From: an uncultured Odoribacter sp.
Lineage (GTDB): Bacteria > Bacteroidota > Bacteroidia > Bacteroidales > Marinifilaceae
Assembly: GCA_934725835.1 (NCBI GenBank)
Contig: CAKVCR010000143.1
Location: 1-7,226, forward strand
Direction of reading: 5' to 3'
DNA: 7,226 bases
Under the pieces are notes generated by a model, which saw only the letters and a program-made list of their open reading frames with translations, was not told where the DNA came from and ran no database searches. Both the position numbers and the translations under genes were made by a program. This document shows positions 5,620-7,226 of the stretch, piece after piece. Positions within the stretch are counted from its first letter, which is position 1, and each line of letters begins with the position of its first letter.

Positions 5620-6909
5620 TCAGAATTCAATTCCTATTCCAGTTGATAAAGTGAACGTATAAGGTTTAAAGTCAATTAAATCATTTTTACTCAGAGACTG
5701 CAAAAAGTATCTGAATCCAGGTTCTACCAATATTTTCACTTTACGACCAAGAGGGTATTCGATGCCTAATCCCAAATCAGTTGAAAGGTTTAATTTCCTA
5801 ATATTTTCAGTACTTCCAAGTAGTTCTTTGCTCTCGCCGGATACTTTCATGTAAACCTTGTTATTGACAATCACGCCCCCACTTAAACCTCCAGACAACG
5901 AAAATAACACTTTATTGTTGTTTAATTGATAGCGAACATGTAGTGGTATCTCAATAGAACCAAATACTTGCTCTAAAGTTTCGTCAGCGTCAGACATACT
6001 GCTTAATACAATTGCTTTAGACGTTCTATAGGAAACGGCCTTTCTGTTGGTGTTGATATTACCAAGTGGAGTACTGACGCGAGGAGACGCATTGTCTGTT
6101 GAAAAAGCAGCAATGTGTACAGCCTGATTATTTTCTGTACTACGTTGTCCTATCCTCGAATAAAAAACCCCAGTCTGAAAAGAGAGACGTTTGTGAGGTG
6201 TTATAGAAACCTTCATCCCGCCACCCATATTCATAATGCCATTAAGGTTGTTGCCGGAATAACTAAATCCCCGAGTATTTTTGACAGATGAAGAATAGTT
6301 GCCGGCAGAATAAGTAGGAGTAAAGTGACCACTGAGGGTTATCTTTACGTGTTCTTTTCCATTTTTTACATCACTCTTTCCATTTAGCAACAATTGATAT
6401 TCTTTTTGATTTTTGATAGCATCTCCACTTGTTAATGGAATAAAATCCCGATGCAAATTTTTTAATTTAGGTCTAGTATTATTGGTCAGCAATATATCTG
6501 AATATGACATTTGCTGTTTAACAGGAGATATTCGTTCCAGACAAGGCGTTGTATCAGTAAAATCCGTCTCGGAAACAGTTGTTTGCGAAGATTTCGACTC
6601 CCGAATCTGGACTGTCTGTTTTTCAACAACTTCCATTTGTGGAGTTGCTGTTGGAGTATTAATGCTTGATTGTGGTATTATTACGGAATTGTCTGCTATT
6701 TGCATTTGTTCTTCTGTGTATAACAATTGCCACAATCCTATACAAACAAATACAATTGCAGCAGCTGTTATACCACGCAACCACCATCCGCCAATAACTC
6801 TATGGCGTTTGTTCAGTTGTTTTTGTATACCTTCCCACACATACGCAGGAGGTTCACACTGTTGCTCTTGTAGCGCTTTTTTGAATAGATTATCTATATT
6901 ATTACTCAT
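5620..6909 (-). CDS. Putative anti-sigma / outer-membrane beta-barrel fusion protein
   Basis: 429 residues in four parts. Residues 1-40 carry NLFKKALQEQQCEPPAYVWEGIQKQL; the PPxxVWxxIxxxL pattern is common at the start of Bacteroidota proteins encoded next to ECF sigma factors and is probably the sigma-binding segment. Residues about 46-65 are one membrane helix, with no signal-peptidase or lipoprotein site evident. Residues about 66-190 are a Ser/Thr/Gln-rich linker. Residues about 191-429 alternate like beta strands with Gly/aromatic turns (SGHFTPTYSAG, GMKVSITPHKRLSFQTGVFYSRIG, IPLHVRYQL, LGLGIEYPLGRKVKILVEPGFRYFLQ) and end TLSTGIGIEF, a terminal aromatic as in Omp barrels. The ATG overlaps the sigma gene stop by 8 nt, so the two are made together. 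It would span both membranes and could hold the sigma factor until the envelope changes. The barrel is confident; the anti-sigma role is inferred from motif and context. Confidence 0.78.
   Translation of the reverse strand: MSNNIDNLFKKALQEQQCEPPAYVWEGIQKQLNKRHRVIGGWWLRGITAAAIVFVCIGLWQLLYTEEQMQIADNSVIIPQSSINTPTATPQMEVVEKQTVQIRESKSSQTTVSETDFTDTTPCLERISPVKQQMSYSDILLTNNTRPKLKNLHRDFIPLTSGDAIKNQKEYQLLLNGKSDVKNGKEHVKITLSGHFTPTYSAGNYSSSVKNTRGFSYSGNNLNGIMNMGGGMKVSITPHKRLSFQTGVFYSRIGQRSTENNQAVHIAAFSTDNASPRVSTPLGNINTNRKAVSYRTSKAIVLSSMSDADETLEQVFGSIEIPLHVRYQLNNNKVLFSLSGGLSGGVIVNNKVYMKVSGESKELLGSTENIRKLNLSTDLGLGIEYPLGRKVKILVEPGFRYFLQSLSKNDLIDFKPYTFTLSTGIGIEF
6902..6909 (-). other. Sigma factor / barrel gene 8-nt stop-start overlap
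   Basis: In the transcript the sequence is ATGAGTAA: the sigma gene ends AAT GAG TAA while the barrel gene begins at the ATG in another frame. Coupled synthesis of a sigma factor and its presumed inhibitor is the usual way to keep their ratio fixed. Confidence 0.8.
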
Positions 6910-7226
6910 TGTCTAGATACTCTTTTACCTTTCTTTTTAAAATATCTCTAGCTCTGGCCAAATTTGATTTGGAAGTACCTTCTGTGATTCCTAAAGCTAC
7001 TGCTATATCCTTATGTTGCATATCTTCAGCTACATACAAGTTAAATACCAAACGATATCTTTCCGGTAATTCCTCAACAAATTTTTGTAATATACTTGCC
7101 GGAATCAAGACATTTGCATCAATGTCTGTGTCTTCAAATTCCGGCAACTCTTCAACTAATTGAACAGGCTGCTCTTTTCGGTATTTTTCAAGGCAAATAT
7201 TAATAAATATTCGCTTCCTCCATCCC
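6902..7226 (-). CDS. ECF-family RNA polymerase sigma factor (N-terminus outside window)
   Basis: The last 107 codons of an extracytoplasmic-function sigma factor. The frame is open to the right edge with no stop. The part next to the edge, GWRKRIFINICLEKYRK, matches the end of region 2 (h-R-h-h-hN-hC-h-p-h-RK), which follows the -10-recognition helix. A short acidic linker (EELPEFEDTDIDANV) leads to region 4: ASILQKFVEELPERYRLVFNLYVAEDMQHKDIAVALGITEGTSKSNLARARDILKRKV, where LPERYRLVF, the helix-turn-helix HKDIAVALGITEGTSKSNLARAR and the closing basic helix are diagnostic. A TTG at 7145-7147 could be mistaken for a start, but region 2 sequence continues upstream of it. Region 2.1-2.3 and the promoter are outside the window. 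No regulon can be deduced; the overlapping barrel protein is its likely regulator. Confidence 0.93.
   Translation of the reverse strand, partial: GWRKRIFINICLEKYRKEQPVQLVEELPEFEDTDIDANVLIPASILQKFVEELPERYRLVFNLYVAEDMQHKDIAVALGITEGTSKSNLARARDILKRKVKEYLDNE

Noticed and set aside
6730..6760. A possible lipoprotein site around Cys57 of the barrel protein.
   Set aside because: The residues before the Cys are VFV, not the small residue needed at -1, and the Cys is in the middle of the hydrophobic helix.
6902..7147. An 81-residue protein starting at the TTG at 7145-7147.
   Set aside because: The frame stays open to the right edge and the upstream 26 codons read as sigma region 2, so the TTG is internal and the gene is simply cut by the window.
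1..7226. tRNA, rRNA, CRISPR array, insertion sequence or attachment site.
   Set aside because: No direct repeat array, no tRNA-like cloverleaf and no transposase or integrase coding was seen on either strand.

Overview
The window reads as chromosome of a Bacteroidales bacterium (Bacteroidota). The evidence is the gene order purH-mreB-mreC-mreD-mrdA, starts without Shine-Dalgarno sequences, TAnnTTTG-type promoter boxes, and an ECF sigma factor coupled to an outer-membrane beta-barrel protein. Genus cannot be fixed from the sequence alone.

Layout. Bases 1-76 hold, on the + strand, what looks like the last 24 codons of a single-stranded DNA-binding protein, ending in the diagnostic acidic tip DDDIPF. 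It collides head-on with mrdA (PBP2, 51-1112, - strand), which stops after 353 codons, just past its active-site STFK. The two reading frames share the same bases at about 51-76, so this is a junction: an assembly chimera, or a real rearrangement that destroyed mrdA. Upstream on the - strand, mreD (1145-1642), mreC (1635-2468), mreB (2482-3504) and purH (3527-5062) form one tightly packed transcription unit, with gaps of at most 32 nt and an 8-nt overlap between mreC and mreD. It is probably transcribed from a promoter near 5141-5148.

Bases 5063-5260 are a divergent intergenic region with a promoter-like box for each direction and a perfect 10-bp palindrome between them. To its right, on the + strand, lies a small gene (5261-5596) for a one-helix, very acidic protein of unknown function. 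It converges, with only 23 nt between, on a - strand pair: an ECF sigma factor (6902 to beyond the right edge) overlapped by 8 nt with a 429-codon protein (5620-6909). That protein joins an anti-sigma-like N-terminus, one inner-membrane helix, a low-complexity periplasmic linker and a C-terminal outer-membrane beta-barrel.

How they work together. MreB, MreC, MreD and PBP2 (with RodA, usually the next gene, not in the window) form the elongasome that directs lateral wall growth. PurH completes IMP synthesis and appears to be co-transcribed with them. The sigma/barrel pair looks like a separate envelope-sensing regulatory module and is the most interesting system here. The second point of real interest is the ssb/mrdA junction at the left edge.
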